A stretch of 64,000 bases of DNA, taken from contig NZ_BAAAWN010000001.1 in NCBI RefSeq assembly GCF_039535095.1, positions 4,836,001 to 4,900,000 of the forward strand. Reading direction: 5' to 3'. Every line of letters begins with the position of its first letter. The stretch's first letter is position 1. Below are positions 23,047-32,361 of the stretch, in pieces. Below the pieces are notes generated by a model. That model was not told the origin of the DNA and did not search any database. It saw only the letters and a list, made by a program, of their open reading frames with translations. Made by a program: the position numbers and the translations under genes. This stretch comes from Arthrobacter ramosus (GTDB lineage Bacteria > Actinomycetota > Actinomycetes > Actinomycetales > Micrococcaceae).

Positions 23047-23364
23047 TAGGAGTTGCTCGAGGGGTGTGCGGAAATCGTTCGATTCACGACCGAGGTCTAT
23101 CGTTGAGGGAGCGCCGTGCAGACGCTCTCGGGGGCTGTGCGTGGCTGTGGGTAGCTATCTGAGATCGATTGCTTGTACTGCACGTGTGGCCGGTTGCGGC
23201 CCTTCTCCTGCAGCTGGAGCGCTCCGGCACGCTTAGCCCTGAAGAGTCCGTAAGCCTTCACGCGGGGTGTGGCCTCCATCCTTTTATGAGAGCTCCTCGC
23301 CGGACGTCGCGTCCGATGACTCTCGCGCTTGGAACGACCGGGGATGTCGCGGATCAAATCAGGC

Positions 23365-23378
23365 GTTTCACGTGAAGC
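23365..23378. promoter_or_regulatory. degenerate parS site (one mismatch)
   Basis: GTTTCACGTGAAGC: differs from the perfect palindrome only at position 13 (A to G). It lies 377 bp after the end of parB. Confidence 0.7.
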
Positions 23379-23596
23379 GAACAAGATTTGGAGGGTAGGA
23401 AGATTGGAGTCCAGCCTCTCGTTCGCACAATGAAATTGGCCTATTTTTGCTCTCCTTTCGGCGATAGGACACTTGAAGGCCCTCTCGAATGCTTCCGTTC
23501 GAGCTGACTGGACCATGCCTCCGTGGCGTGCAACTTCGAGCTACGCTGAGCGTGGGATGCAGGCTGCCCGCTTCCTTTGCGAGCATGTGTGTTCGC

Positions 23597-23610
23597 GTTT
23601 CACGTGAAAC
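23597..23610. promoter_or_regulatory. parS: parS site
   Basis: Perfect GTTTCACGTGAAAC in non-coding DNA, 232 bp from the degenerate site at 23365. Confidence 0.95.
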
Positions 23611-23940
23611 AACAAGGCTCGCCTGCCTTCAATTGACGTTCGCCTGGATCTCCAACGTTCGAACTTCGGCGGTCTCGCTAGATTCTTCCTGGTCGACACG
23701 GGCATCTCCCATCCTTGGCGGATCTGGTTTGGGCGCCCGGATGATTTCCACTCTCCTTCTTTTGTGTCGTGCCGTCGAAAGGCGGGTTTGGCGGACAGCG
23801 CCTAAGGAAGGTTCGAATCGCACTTCTCACCCGCACAGGTCCAGACCCTGTTCCTCAACTTCAGCCAGGGTCGACGTAACTGCCCAAGCATGCTGGACCA
23901 AGGAAATCAGTGCCTCCTGTACCTAATGGAGGCGCCGGAT

Positions 23941-23954
23941 GTTTCACGTGAAAC
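23941..23954. promoter_or_regulatory. parS: parS site
   Basis: Perfect GTTTCACGTGAAAC in the first parS cluster of the gene-free region. Confidence 0.95.
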
Positions 23955-24056
23955 AGCTGACTCAGCCGTCCGGGCCCGTCGAGCCTGAGCTGGGCCAGGG
24001 CGTGGACACGTCAGTCAGTCTGTCAGTCACTCTGGGCTGGACGGTCGACTCGGCTT

Positions 24057-24070
24057 GTTTCACGTGAAAC
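24057..24070. promoter_or_regulatory. parS: parS site
   Basis: Perfect GTTTCACGTGAAAC, 116 bp from the previous site; last of the first cluster. About 1.8 kb without a site follows. Confidence 0.95.
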
Positions 24071-25763
24071 GGTGCGCCGCAGGCCGGGCCGGGATCGACT
24101 CACCAGCACATGCTTCGATAATTGGTAGTTGACTCGCAGTACGAGGTGAATGATCAGCGACGCTGCTTTGCGTGACGGCTCAGAAGCTGATGGTTTCTCG
24201 GCTTGCTTCTATCCACTCAGCGCCTAGAAGGGGATCTCAGGCATTCTGCCACGCCCCCATCAGGCATCTTAAGGAATGCGGCGCCTACGGTTCGAGACAC
24301 GGAGGAGAGTCCTCCTAGTAGCGATAGGCACGGCTAGGTCTTGCCACCTCTGTTCCCCGAGCTTCGAAATCACCATTCTTCGCCCTGATCTCCCTCTTGG
24401 TGGACTGGTACCAGACTCGGCGATAGGAGCAATTCGATGCGAGCGGCAGGGCAGGAAGTAATCCTAGTTGACGTGCCTGACATTGAGAATCGAACTTTCG
24501 GCGAGCCTTCTTGAGGGCGAATTGGCTCCAGCGTGAGCCGGGGTCCAGCCACCGCCTGTTCGTGTCGGGCGCTAACGGTGCTCGGGGTCGCTCCGGTGGC
24601 GGGTACGCGCGACTGTGTGCAGCGTTAGAGGGCGTCCTGGCCGTCTGGAACTGGGGATACCCACGACCCGGCGCCGACCGGTGGGAACAGTGAGGGGCGG
24701 GAACTAACCGCGACAAGGCAGCCCTAGGTGGGGTGCTTGCTGGTTGCACACCCCTGGTTGCTGATGCGTGTCCGGGACTGCGGGTGATCGCCACTGCAGC
24801 GTCCGGATCTAGCTGACGCCGACCTCCCTTTGGACGCTGACATCTGCGGCATGAGGCCGGGGCCAGCGCTCGGGTACTAATCCCCTATTGGCTTGAACAT
24901 TAGATTGGCACGAACCAAAGTGTTCCGTCATCATGTCGATGATCGTTCCTGCCCGTCCGGAACCGGTGGGGGAATCGTCCAGCCTGTTCAGTCAGCCGGG
25001 CGTCATGAATCGATGGTCAGTATTGCCAGCGGTTCAAGAGACAACGTGATCGCAGTCCCCCTCTAGTCCTGAGCGACTCGGGGGCTAACGTGTGGCGGTG
25101 TCGGTGTTGGAGCCGAGACCGGCGGCCACGCCGGTAAGAGGACAGGTCGATTGTGTCATTGGTGGCAGTTGCCGAGATTGTTTGGGATGAAGCTGAGAGC
25201 AGCTAGCCCGCCAGGTGCGTTATACCTGCATCTCCCCTCGAGCTTTGAGCGGTCGTACCCTCTCCCGCGTGATCGCGTTCCCGCCGCGACTGCACTTTGC
25301 TTCGCCCGTGTGTGTCTGCGATGTGATTGATCCGAAGCAAGCTGAATGGCGACCCACTCGTAGGGAACGCGACATCAACACCGCAGTCCGTGGCGTATAT
25401 GGATTTGGCCTCGACCCGGGACGCTCGTGCCTGGCAGAATCTGGCCGGGCGGATCTGCGGCACGCTTGGTGCAAACTGTCCGTGCGAACCTCCTGCTTGT
25501 TCACATCGGTATCCAAATTCTGGAGGCATGGAAGCGGCCGCATGAGGCTCTAGATTGGTCATCGTCGGAGCATTGAGACTACGCGAGTCACTACGTCCCG
25601 AAGGCCGCTTCGGACTATCGACGATCCTCGACGCCGACGGTCGCGGAAAATCGAGTCTCGGTGTGAGCGCCTTCTCGGCATGCGAAGAAACAAATTTCCT
25701 CCGCTCGCGCGATGCCCACACCTTCTTGACCCTGACTAACCGCTGTTGAAAAGTCGCAGAGCA

Positions 25764-25788
25764 ACGGTGGATATCGCTGTGGATAACT
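25764..25788. repeat. 25-bp direct repeat with DnaA box, copy 1
   Basis: Identical to 26097-26121, 333 bp away. It contains a perfect DnaA box on the minus strand (TGTGGATAA, 25778-25786). A one-mismatch box (TGTTGATAA, 25790-25798) follows 12 bp later, just outside the identical part. Confidence 0.9.
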
Positions 25789-25893
25789 TTGTTGATAAGT
25801 CGGTCGGGTTGAGGGGTCGACGGTGTGGACTCAGCGAGGATCGATCCGGCCGGCGGTGGTACTCGCGTGGTGCTCGTTGTCTTAGATGGCTCT

Positions 25894-25907
25894 GTTTCAC
25901 GTGAAAC
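25894..25907. promoter_or_regulatory. parS: parS site
   Basis: Perfect GTTTCACGTGAAAC, lying between the two copies of the DnaA-box repeat. Confidence 0.95.
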
Positions 25908-26096
25908 ATAGCCATCGTCTTCAAACTGGCCGCTCTCACCAAGATTTGAACTGATTTTGGACGATTCCTAGGCTTTCGGGCGCACTCGCGACCCCAAGGT
26001 AAGTCTGATTCCATGTGAAGGTCTGGGCGCCGCCTTGGTTCCGACTGGACGTGCTCAGTACCACGCTCGGGGAAATGTTCGGACCGGTCATTTTTG

Positions 26097-26121
26097 ACGG
26101 TGGATATCGCTGTGGATAACT
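26097..26121. repeat. 25-bp direct repeat with DnaA box, copy 2
   Basis: Second identical copy, with a perfect DnaA box at 26111-26119 (TGTGGATAA) and another perfect one at 26123-26131 (TGTGCATAA), 12 bp start to start, the same spacing as in copy 1. The 11-base core CGGTGGATATC recurs once more at 26144-26154 without a DnaA box. Confidence 0.9.
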
Positions 26122-26293
26122 ATGTGCATAACTTTGGGCCCGTCGGTGGATATCCTTCGCGGCCCCGATGCGACTTCCCCGGAAGGGCGGCCTCATGCTG
26201 TGTGCTAGTGCCCGTATCTTGGTCAGCAGCCTCCGGATTTCTGGCGCCTCCCGAGCTCAGCGTGATCGAGTTTGGGCACCGTGGTCTCGTCAT

Positions 26294-26307
26294 GTTTCAC
26301 GTGAAAC
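26294..26307. promoter_or_regulatory. parS: parS site
   Basis: Perfect GTTTCACGTGAAAC, exactly 400 bp from the site at 25894 and 163 bp after the second DnaA box pair. Confidence 0.95.
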
Positions 26308-28078
26308 GGCGACCGCCCCGGCGCCCGCCGATGGCAGAGATATTTTCTAACCTGATGAGAACGACGCGCTGCGGCCACCCAGCGGCAGAGGCACACCAAT
26401 ACAAGACTGAGGCGGAAGTAGCCGTTGGGACGACGAGGCCCCAGTGCTGACATCCAACGGACCACACGCTCGCCTACTCTGTACATGGTGACAGGGGTAT
26501 GTCGCCGACCTGGGTGCCCGGACCGCAGGACCAGTGCGCAATGGCTCGCCCTTTCAATTGATATGGAAGCTGCGGACGCCTGTGCCGAGTCGAGATTTCG
26601 TCAGTGCATAGAGGGGCAAAGACCTGTGGGCGATCCGCAGGCGCACGGCCGGCGAACTCCTCGCTCATTGGAATTGCCGTCCCGATTTTCAGCGTGACGA
26701 ATGATCGGGCCCCGCACCCCCATATACGAACTCGCCCTTCGGTACGTGTGGGTGAGCCTGCGCTCAGGACCAAACCGGGAAGCTCCATCACCTGCCTCCG
26801 TCCACCCATCCCCGCGTTCGAATCTTCTAGCGCCAGCTCTTGTCAGAGCCGGAGAGTGGGGCTCGCGAAGGGGAGGTAGGAATGGGGCCTGTCGAAGTCC
26901 GGGTCAGTAGCTCGATCGGAGTGAGCTGGGCGCCGGCTACAGTGCGGTGATTCCGGGTCAAATATCATGCCAATGCTCATCGGTGCAGAATCGCGTCGGC
27001 TGCCGTCCCGAACTCGGCTCCAAGCTAGTTCCGGGCGTAGGAGCTACGGCTAGACGCTGTATCCATGGGTTCAAGGGGACGTGGCCTGGGCCAACTCGGG
27101 CCGGACCGCTTGATGGTTCGCGAACATGACCCGCCTATCGGTCGCGGTATTTGTGAGCTTGACCGCCAGGATCAGACTTGGTTCGCGCCCTCAATCGCGA
27201 TTCAATCGCCGAATCGCCGCCCTGAGGGAATTGGGAGGTGATGAAGTCCTGCCTCTTTCCCGGGCGTCGCCGTGCGGGCAGTGAATGCAGTACCGGTGCC
27301 CTCTCGCTGGCCTCACAATCCGAGCTGCCCTGCGAACGCGCGTTAGGCGGCCCTCTGGGCCGCGCGCCGATCTATTTCGTGTGGACCCCACAATCCGGGG
27401 CTGCCCGACAGATTTGCGTGGGGTTGTCGATTACGCCACGCCGCAATCCATCCCGTGTGGGTGCTGGCACCGCCAATTGTCACTCCCCTGGGTCTACTGG
27501 GCCTGATGTATCGGCGCAGCGCCCGCCCGCAAGGGTCAACAAGCTGCCAGGGGGTAAATCCTCGCATTAGCATTGTGCCGTAGAGCTGCGGGCGGCTCAT
27601 CCGCGCTCAACCCCAGTCAGCGGGCTTCTACCTACTCTGTCTGTATCCGGAGTGTCGAAATGCGTCCGAAAGGTACGGATGTCACCGCACCGATGACGGA
27701 CTGGGTTCTCGAGTGCGGAAGGTGACTCATGGGATGTGAAATAACTCACACCAGTTGCAGAAGTGAATTCTTCGTTCGGCGGCGCCGAAGGTGGGCGCGG
27801 CTAGGTAAACTGGGCGTCAACGTGGTCGCTGTCTGTATACGTTTTGAAAGGTGCAGTCACGGAAGCGAGTACTAAGGCGAATTGCTCTTGCATCGCCGAT
27901 ACGTAGCGAGGTTTCCTGACGGATTCGAATCCCCGAAGGGGACTGGCTGGGTTCTGTGCAGTGCAAAGCCGCTGCACCAGGCCGGCCGATGTTGGCCCTT
28001 CGCGAAGAACCCTGGCAGCCGAGTCGTACCGAGGCTGCGTCGGGCAAAGCAAGTCCATGATCTTCAGGCTGGCACGGT

Positions 28079-28092
28079 GTTTCACGTGAAAC
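28079..28092. promoter_or_regulatory. parS: parS site
   Basis: Perfect GTTTCACGTGAAAC, first of four in the cluster nearest trxA. Confidence 0.95.
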
Positions 28093-28295
28093 ATGGAAGG
28101 GTTCCCCCAGGACGCCCCACACCTTCAACGAAGAGTGACCCGACATCCCCCGCCCAGGAGATGACTCCCAAGTCGCCGGCAAGAAGTTGCAGTCTCCGGA
28201 GCCAGTGGTGGGAATCCAGTCGAAGTTGAGTACACCATCAAAACCGACTGGCAGCGTGGCCAGTGCTTGTAACCCCCGCAACGATCAGCGACTAG

Positions 28296-28309
28296 GTTTC
28301 ACGTGAAAC
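28296..28309. promoter_or_regulatory. parS: parS site
   Basis: Perfect GTTTCACGTGAAAC, first of three sites spaced exactly 100 bp apart. Confidence 0.95.
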
Positions 28310-28395
28310 CGCACGAGCGCCAACGGTCACGCTGTTTGTCCGCATCCAACTCGAACACCAAAGTGCATTTCGACGGTTCTCGAGCGATGAGCTAT

Positions 28396-28409
28396 GTTTC
28401 ACGTGAAAC
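28396..28409. promoter_or_regulatory. parS: parS site
   Basis: Perfect GTTTCACGTGAAAC, 100 bp from both neighbouring sites. The flanks share no similarity with them, so this is not a tandem duplication. Confidence 0.95.
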
Positions 28410-28495
28410 GGTGCATACGCTCGGCGCAGGCGGGGATCCACTTGGAACCGATTTCGAAACTGGATCTCCGCGGCATTCCACGAACCGCCAAAACT

Positions 28496-28509
28496 GTTTC
28501 ACGTGAAAC
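28496..28509. promoter_or_regulatory. parS: parS site
   Basis: Perfect GTTTCACGTGAAAC, last parS of the window, about 375 bp from the trxA terminator. Confidence 0.95.
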
Positions 28510-28883
28510 AGCCGAATCGACTACTTCGTCGTTGACATCAGACAGGGAAACGCTGCAATCGAATGGACTCCCCGGCATCAACCACGGCTCAAAAGAATCG
28601 ACAGGGCGCAGGTGTCCCCTAGTCCCTGGTCCAAGTCAGGCCCGCCTGCAGTCGCCCTCATCCCAGCCCGGGTCGGGTCGCGCAATAGATCTCACGTCAG
28701 TCCAGGCCGTTCCCCGGAAAGGCAATCAATTTTGAAATTGAAAAGGGTTCACAAGCGGCACCATCAGGCCACAACCAGCAGAGCAGCCTTCCCATCTGCC
28801 TGCCAATACCCCCGTCAATCACCACTAGCACCACTAGCGGCGAGACCACGAACCCCAGGACCGTGTACCCGAAGGCACGAAAA

Positions 28884-28921
28884 AGCCGGTGGTCCTCGCT
28901 CAATAGCGAAAACCACCGGCT
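28884..28921 (-). terminator. terminator of trxA
   Basis: The arms AGCCGGTGGT (28884-28893) and ACCACCGGCT (28912-28921) are perfectly complementary, with an inner TCGCT/AGCGA stem. Read on the minus strand the hairpin is followed by TTTTTC. It is 37 bp past the trxA stop and marks the right border of the gene-free region. Confidence 0.85.
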
Positions 28922-28957
28922 GAATCAGAAGCGACCGCTAAAGGGGCGGCGGACGTC

Positions 28958-29284
28958 CTAGGACAGGACGGATTCAAATTCCTTTTCGAAGAACTGCTTC
29001 GGCTTGGCACCGATAACTGTGCTCTTCACTTCTCCCCCACTGAAGAGGTAGACCGCCGGAATAGACGTGATGCCGTACTCAGCGGCGATGGCCGGGTTGT
29101 CGTCGACATTCAGCTTGACGACGTCGACCTTGTCTCCGTATTCAACTGAGATCTCGTCGAGGATGGGACCCAACTTGCGGCACGGGCCGCACCACTCCGC
29201 CCAGAAGTCCACAATGACCGGCTTTTCAGCGGCCAGGACGTCGGTGCTGAAACTGGCGTCGGTAACGTTTTTAGCGTTGCTCAT
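28958..29284 (-). CDS. trxA: thioredoxin
   Basis: The 108-residue classical thioredoxin reduces protein disulfides and is itself reduced by TrxB, encoded just upstream. The redox site is WCGPC (Cys32, Cys35) after VIVDFWAE, with the cis-proline in GITSIPAVYLF. There is no signal peptide, so it is cytosolic. It starts at ATG 29282-29284, 36 bp after trxB, and ends in a strong terminator. Confidence 0.98.
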   Translation of the reverse strand: MSNAKNVTDASFSTDVLAAEKPVIVDFWAEWCGPCRKLGPILDEISVEYGDKVDVVKLNVDDNPAIAAEYGITSIPAVYLFSGGEVKSTVIGAKPKQFFEKEFESVLS

Positions 29285-29320
29285 AATTCTTTCCCTTCGA
29301 ATGGATGGCTGCTGTGCCGA

Positions 29321-30277
29321 TTAGGCGTGCAGGTCTGCAAGATAGTGCTCGACGTCCAAGGCCGCGACACAACCGGAACCGGCGGCCGTGATGGCCTGGC
29401 GGTAGGTGGGGTCCACGACGTCGCCGGCGGCGAAGACGCCCTTGATGCTGGTCTTGGAGCTCCGGCCGTCGACGGCGATGGTGCCTTCAGGGGCGAGCTC
29501 CAGCTTTCCCTTTACGAGTTCCGTGCGGGGATCGTTGCCGATGGCCACGAAAACGCCGGTGACGGCAAGTTCGGACTCGGTGCCGTCGACGAGGCTCTTC
29601 AGCTTCAGGCCAGTCACCTTGTCCCCACCGATGACGTCTTCGACGGCGGTGTTCCACACGAAGTTGATCTTCTCGTGGGCCTGGGCACGGTCACCCATGA
29701 TTTTCGAAGCCTTGAGGGTATCGCGGCGGTGTACCACGGTGACGGACTTGGCGAACTTGGTGAGGAAGAGTGCTTCCTCCATGGCAGAGTCGCCGCCGCC
29801 GATCACTGCGATGTCCTGGTCCTTGAAGAAGAAACCGTCACAGGTTGCACACCAGCTCACGCCGTGGCCGGAGAGACGCTTTTCGTTCTCGAGGCCGAGC
29901 TCACGGTATGCGGAACCCGTGGACAGAATGATGGCGCGTGCCTTGAAGGTCTCCCCATTTCCGATAGTCACGGACTTGATGTCGCCGTCGAGGTCCAGTT
30001 CGGTGACATCCTCGAACTGAATTTCAGTGCCGAAGCGTGCCGCCTGCTTTTCGAAGTTCTCCATGAGATCAGGTCCCATGACGCCCTCGGGGAAACCGGG
30101 GTAGTTCTCGACGTCTGTTGTGTTCATCAGTTCGCCACCGGCAGTCACGGAACCGGCGATGAGCAGCGGGTTCATGTTGGCGCGTGCCGTGTAGACAGCC
30201 GCCGTATAACCGGCAGGCCCTGAGCCTACGATGATGACATCACGTACGTTGGACGCGGTGTTTTCTGCGTTGCTCAC
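29321..30277 (-). CDS. trxB: thioredoxin-disulfide reductase
   Basis: A 318-residue FAD- and NADPH-dependent reductase of thioredoxin. The FAD site is VIIVGSGPAGYTAAVYTARA near the N-terminus, the redox pair is CATC (Cys143 and Cys146), the NADPH site is AVIGGGDSAMEEA, and the C-terminal FAD motif is GVFAAGDVVDPTYRQAITAAGSG. I use the GTG at 30275-30277 (MSNAENTASN), preceded by AGAGG. An upstream ATG at 30337 would add 20 residues outside the family. It forms an operon with trxA. Confidence 0.97.
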   Translation of the reverse strand: MSNAENTASNVRDVIIVGSGPAGYTAAVYTARANMNPLLIAGSVTAGGELMNTTDVENYPGFPEGVMGPDLMENFEKQAARFGTEIQFEDVTELDLDGDIKSVTIGNGETFKARAIILSTGSAYRELGLENEKRLSGHGVSWCATCDGFFFKDQDIAVIGGGDSAMEEALFLTKFAKSVTVVHRRDTLKASKIMGDRAQAHEKINFVWNTAVEDVIGGDKVTGLKLKSLVDGTESELAVTGVFVAIGNDPRTELVKGKLELAPEGTIAVDGRSSKTSIKGVFAAGDVVDPTYRQAITAAGSGCVAALDVEHYLADLHA

Positions 30278-30553
30278 TGGTGGGTGAACCTCTTCCTTAG
30301 TCGATGCACCGGATCCTTGCGGCCGGCCACATGGCACAACCCTCTGTCGGCGCGGAATATTCCGATGTTCCCGGGGACCCTAATATCCGCCACCATTCAG
30401 GGTACCTTCCGGTAGCGCAGGGCATGGAAGGACGAGGGCTCCGTTACCGGAGTTGACGGTCCCCTGGACGCAATCACCCGTGGACGCAAACTCCCCCAAC
30501 AAACGCAAGCGCCCGAAACGGTCACCTGCGCCCGAAGGGCCTCCCGCCGTCGA

Positions 30554-32218
30554 CTACTGGACCTTGATCTCCGCAAGGCGTAGGCCGAACCCATAGCGTG
30601 TCTTGGGCGCGGTCAGCTTGGGCAGGGACTTGATGGAGATGATTACGTACTGTGCCGTTACAGGGGCACTGAGCGGCATGGTGAGCTCCGGTGAGGTGAA
30701 GCTGTTGGTGCCGACCAATTTTGCGCCGTCCATGGCCGGACGATCATTGGTGTAAACGCTGATGTTTCCACCGGAAGCACCCAATTGACTCAAAGTGACG
30801 GATGTCACTTGCGAGGGTGCCTTGAGCTTGACGAGCAGCGAAACTCCATCAGGAGCGAGTCCACCCCAATCCGCTGTGGCGAACTCCATGTCCGACCAGT
30901 AACTTGCGGCATTGCCGTCGTAGGCCTTGACCAGGTCCTTGTCGTAGCTCGCGGCGAATTCGAAATCGCCCATGCGAGTGACTCCGTCAATGACCGGCGG
31001 CGCTGCGACCGCAGGTGCTGACGTACTGCTACTCGGCTGTCCAGTTACAGATTGGGACGCTGTGGAGGACTGCTTGGCTGCCGGAGTCCCGCCGGGGATG
31101 AGGTTGCCGAGGTTGGTGACAGCCAGAATCAAACCCACGATCAAGACAGCGGCGAGGACCCCACCCACGAGCCAACGGAAGGAACGGGGCTCGCGGACCG
31201 GCTCCTCGTCGTAGTATTCGTCTTCGTCAAGGGGCTCTGCCTGCTCACGCGCAGTCGACGGGAAGCTCGATGCCCCGCGGCTGTATCCGCCGGTAGCGGC
31301 GGCCGCACCGCGGGAAGCGGCCGCACCGCGGGAGCCGGCGTCGTCGTTAACGAAGCCGTAATCGTCTTCAGACCAGAGAGAGACTTTGGATTCCTGGGCG
31401 GGGTTCGCGGAGGTAGGCGCCGGAGGGGTGGACGCCGGAACAGCCTGCGTGGCGGGCGCCGCTTGGATTTGCTGCGGAGCGGTCCGGCTCGACTCAGCGG
31501 TCCGGTTGGACTCGGCGGCCGAAGCGGATCCGGGCCTCCCGGAAGGTGCGGCTTCGCCGTCGTCGCTATTTGCCTTGCCGGCACCCTTTACGGTGGCCGC
31601 GGCCGCGGCGGCAGCCGCCCCTGCTCCCGCCGCCGCAGCAGCGATGCGGGAACCGATGCCCCCAGGAGCCGACGCCGGCCGGCTGGCGGGCATGGGAGGA
31701 ACCACCGGGCGGCGCGGGTCCGCCGGTGCCGCGGCACCTGGCAGTGATTCGCCGGCGGGACTGGGCTCGACCTCGTCGTAGCTGATGTACTCGGCGTCGT
31801 GCTCTTCGTCGTCGTACAGTCCGTCGTAGGTCTCGGGCTCGTGGGACCGGGCCTGGCCGAAGATCTCGCTGCCGAGCGTGTCCGTGAAGAACGGTTCGAC
31901 GTAGGGCGGGTTGGTCGCCACAACGAGGTCCAGCAGGTCAGGAGCGCTGCTGTGGTTGGTGATGAGGTACGTGGTGCTGTCGCTGACGCCGAGATCGAGG
32001 ATCTGGACATGCCCGGGCCGTTCGCCGGTGGCTACCTCGCGGGCGCTCTTGGCAACCTGATCGGCGTTTCCGGGGCCGGCCACGAGGATGCTGACAGGTC
32101 TGTTGAGGACCTGGTCCACGCCGTCGAGCACCAGATCTTGGTCGTGCGAAGTCAACACGGTGGCTGTGACTTTGTAGCGGCCGCCAAGCACTGATCCGAC
32201 ATCGATCGGGTGGGACAC
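30554..32218 (-). CDS. MurJ-partner membrane protein: pseudokinase-like N-terminus and discoidin-like C-terminus
   Basis: A 554-residue single-pass protein. Residues 1-100 resemble the N-lobe of a Ser/Thr-kinase-like fold (GSVLGGRYKVTAT, then DQVLNRPVSILVAGPG) but lack a visible catalytic lysine/HRD/DFG set, so it would be a pseudokinase remnant. Residues ~120-345 are a disordered Ala/Pro/acid-rich linker with RGAAASRGAAA repeats. The membrane helix is 349-370. The outer part (~410-554) resembles a jelly-roll carbohydrate-binding (F5/8 type C) domain. In M. tuberculosis these parts are fused behind MurJ (MviN, Rv3910); here they form a separate gene 143 bp downstream of murJ. Regulation of lipid II export is therefore the likely role. 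Confidence 0.75.
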   Translation of the reverse strand: MSHPIDVGSVLGGRYKVTATVLTSHDQDLVLDGVDQVLNRPVSILVAGPGNADQVAKSAREVATGERPGHVQILDLGVSDSTTYLITNHSSAPDLLDLVVATNPPYVEPFFTDTLGSEIFGQARSHEPETYDGLYDDEEHDAEYISYDEVEPSPAGESLPGAAAPADPRRPVVPPMPASRPASAPGGIGSRIAAAAAGAGAAAAAAAATVKGAGKANSDDGEAAPSGRPGSASAAESNRTAESSRTAPQQIQAAPATQAVPASTPPAPTSANPAQESKVSLWSEDDYGFVNDDAGSRGAAASRGAAAATGGYSRGASSFPSTAREQAEPLDEDEYYDEEPVREPRSFRWLVGGVLAAVLIVGLILAVTNLGNLIPGGTPAAKQSSTASQSVTGQPSSSTSAPAVAAPPVIDGVTRMGDFEFAASYDKDLVKAYDGNAASYWSDMEFATADWGGLAPDGVSLLVKLKAPSQVTSVTLSQLGASGGNISVYTNDRPAMDGAKLVGTNSFTSPELTMPLSAPVTAQYVIISIKSLPKLTAPKTRYGFGLRLAEIKVQ

Positions 32219-32361
32219 GGGTTCCTCCTATGACTGTCCGGAAGCTGCGGGTCCTGAATACGGGATCCGGCCAGCCGGGTGACCCGTGGTCTGCAACTAC
32301 CTGTATTAGTTTCTGATCCTAGCTGATTGGGCCGTTCCGACTCCGGGTTTGCGAGGATGCG

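Larger units (their letters stand above)
22989..28883. other. gene-free, parS-rich centromere-like region
   Basis: Almost 6 kb between parB and trxA without a gene I can support. All open frames are short (at most about 170 codons), overlap on both strands, lack ribosome sites and show no protein family. Base composition looks more even than in the surrounding genes. The region holds nine perfect parS palindromes and one with a single mismatch, in three clusters: 23365-24070, 25894-26307 and 28079-28509. A 25-bp direct repeat bearing DnaA boxes occurs twice (25764, 26097). Apart from these, the parB terminator and the trxA terminator I see no structure in it. In other Actinobacteria parB and trxA are usually separated by only one or a few genes. 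Confidence 0.8.

Noticed and set aside
23097..23516. 139-codon minus-strand frame just after parB
   Set aside because: It spans a degenerate parS site and has no ribosome site or domain; parS placement indicates non-coding DNA.
24001..24040. GTCAGTCAGTCTGTCAGTCACT run as a tandem repeat
   Set aside because: Only a few imperfect GTCA/GTCT units; too short and irregular to call a satellite.
24315..24794. 159-codon minus-strand frame in the gene-free region
   Set aside because: Proline/arginine-rich low-information sequence, no start signal, no conserved motif.
25203..25721. Longest frame (172 codons, minus) in the gene-free region
   Set aside because: No ribosome site, Arg/Ser-rich random composition, overlapped on the other strand by equally long frames, no recognisable family.
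28697..28903. 68-codon hydrophobic frame next to trxA
   Set aside because: Its start codon lies inside the trxA terminator hairpin and it has no ribosome site of its own; hydrophobic look alone is not enough.
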